Source: an uncultured Eubacteriales bacterium (lineage in GTDB: Bacteria; Bacillota_A; Clostridia; Peptostreptococcales; Anaerovoracaceae). Taken from it: a DNA stretch of 5,912 nucleotides. The notes beneath the pieces are model-generated. The model did no database searches. It was not told the DNA's origin and saw nothing but the letters and a program-made list of their open reading frames with translations. The stretch lies in assembly GCA_902774195.1 (NCBI GenBank), contig CACYHM010000066.1:1-5912 (forward strand), read 5' to 3'. Positions 5,366 to 5,912 of the stretch are shown here, one piece after another; position 1 is the first letter of the stretch, and every line of letters starts with the position of its first letter. Both the position numbers and the translations under genes were made by a program.

Positions 5366-5912
<547 letters not shown>

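Overview
This is a chromosomal stretch from a fermentative anaerobe, most likely a Clostridia-type Firmicute. The case rests on acetate kinase next to pyruvate:ferredoxin oxidoreductase, strong AGGAGG-type ribosome binding sites, a TTG start behind a good Shine-Dalgarno, TG-extended -10 promoters and a zinc-ribbon protein typical of that group. Base composition is moderately GC-rich in genes, with AT-rich promoter islands. The species cannot be named from this window.

Layout. Positions 3-281 hold the 3' end of a gene for a protein ending in a CX2C-X10-CX2C zinc ribbon. A membrane-anchored protein of unknown function (323-1039) follows on the same strand. A hairpin at 1053-1080 with A/T runs on both sides looks like a terminator shared with the convergent gene, an OmpR/PhoB-type response regulator on the minus strand (1113-1802). 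Divergent from the regulator, across about 140 bases of promoter DNA, lies a sensor histidine kinase reading frame (1942-3786). It has two membrane segments, an extracytoplasmic sensor region and a full kinase core, but an in-frame TAG at 2803-2805 cuts it just before the second membrane segment. A clear Rho-independent terminator (3793-3831) closes that unit.

The right part is central metabolism. Acetate kinase (3970-5166) has its own promoter. A 229-base intergenic region follows, holding a 99-base imperfect inverted repeat, a GC hairpin and two perfect AT-rich palindromes. Then the 5' part of pyruvate:ferredoxin oxidoreductase (5396 to the window edge) begins. PFOR makes acetyl-CoA and reduced ferredoxin from pyruvate. 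Acetate kinase makes ATP from acetyl phosphate. The linking enzyme, phosphotransacetylase, is not in the window.

I see no CRISPR array, insertion sequence, tRNA, rRNA or defence system, and no evidence of a wholly new system. The points most worth a second look are the amber-split kinase, the 99-base repeat, the paired palindromes before PFOR and a 12-base tandem repeat on the kinase promoter. No gene-free stretch exceeds 300 bases.
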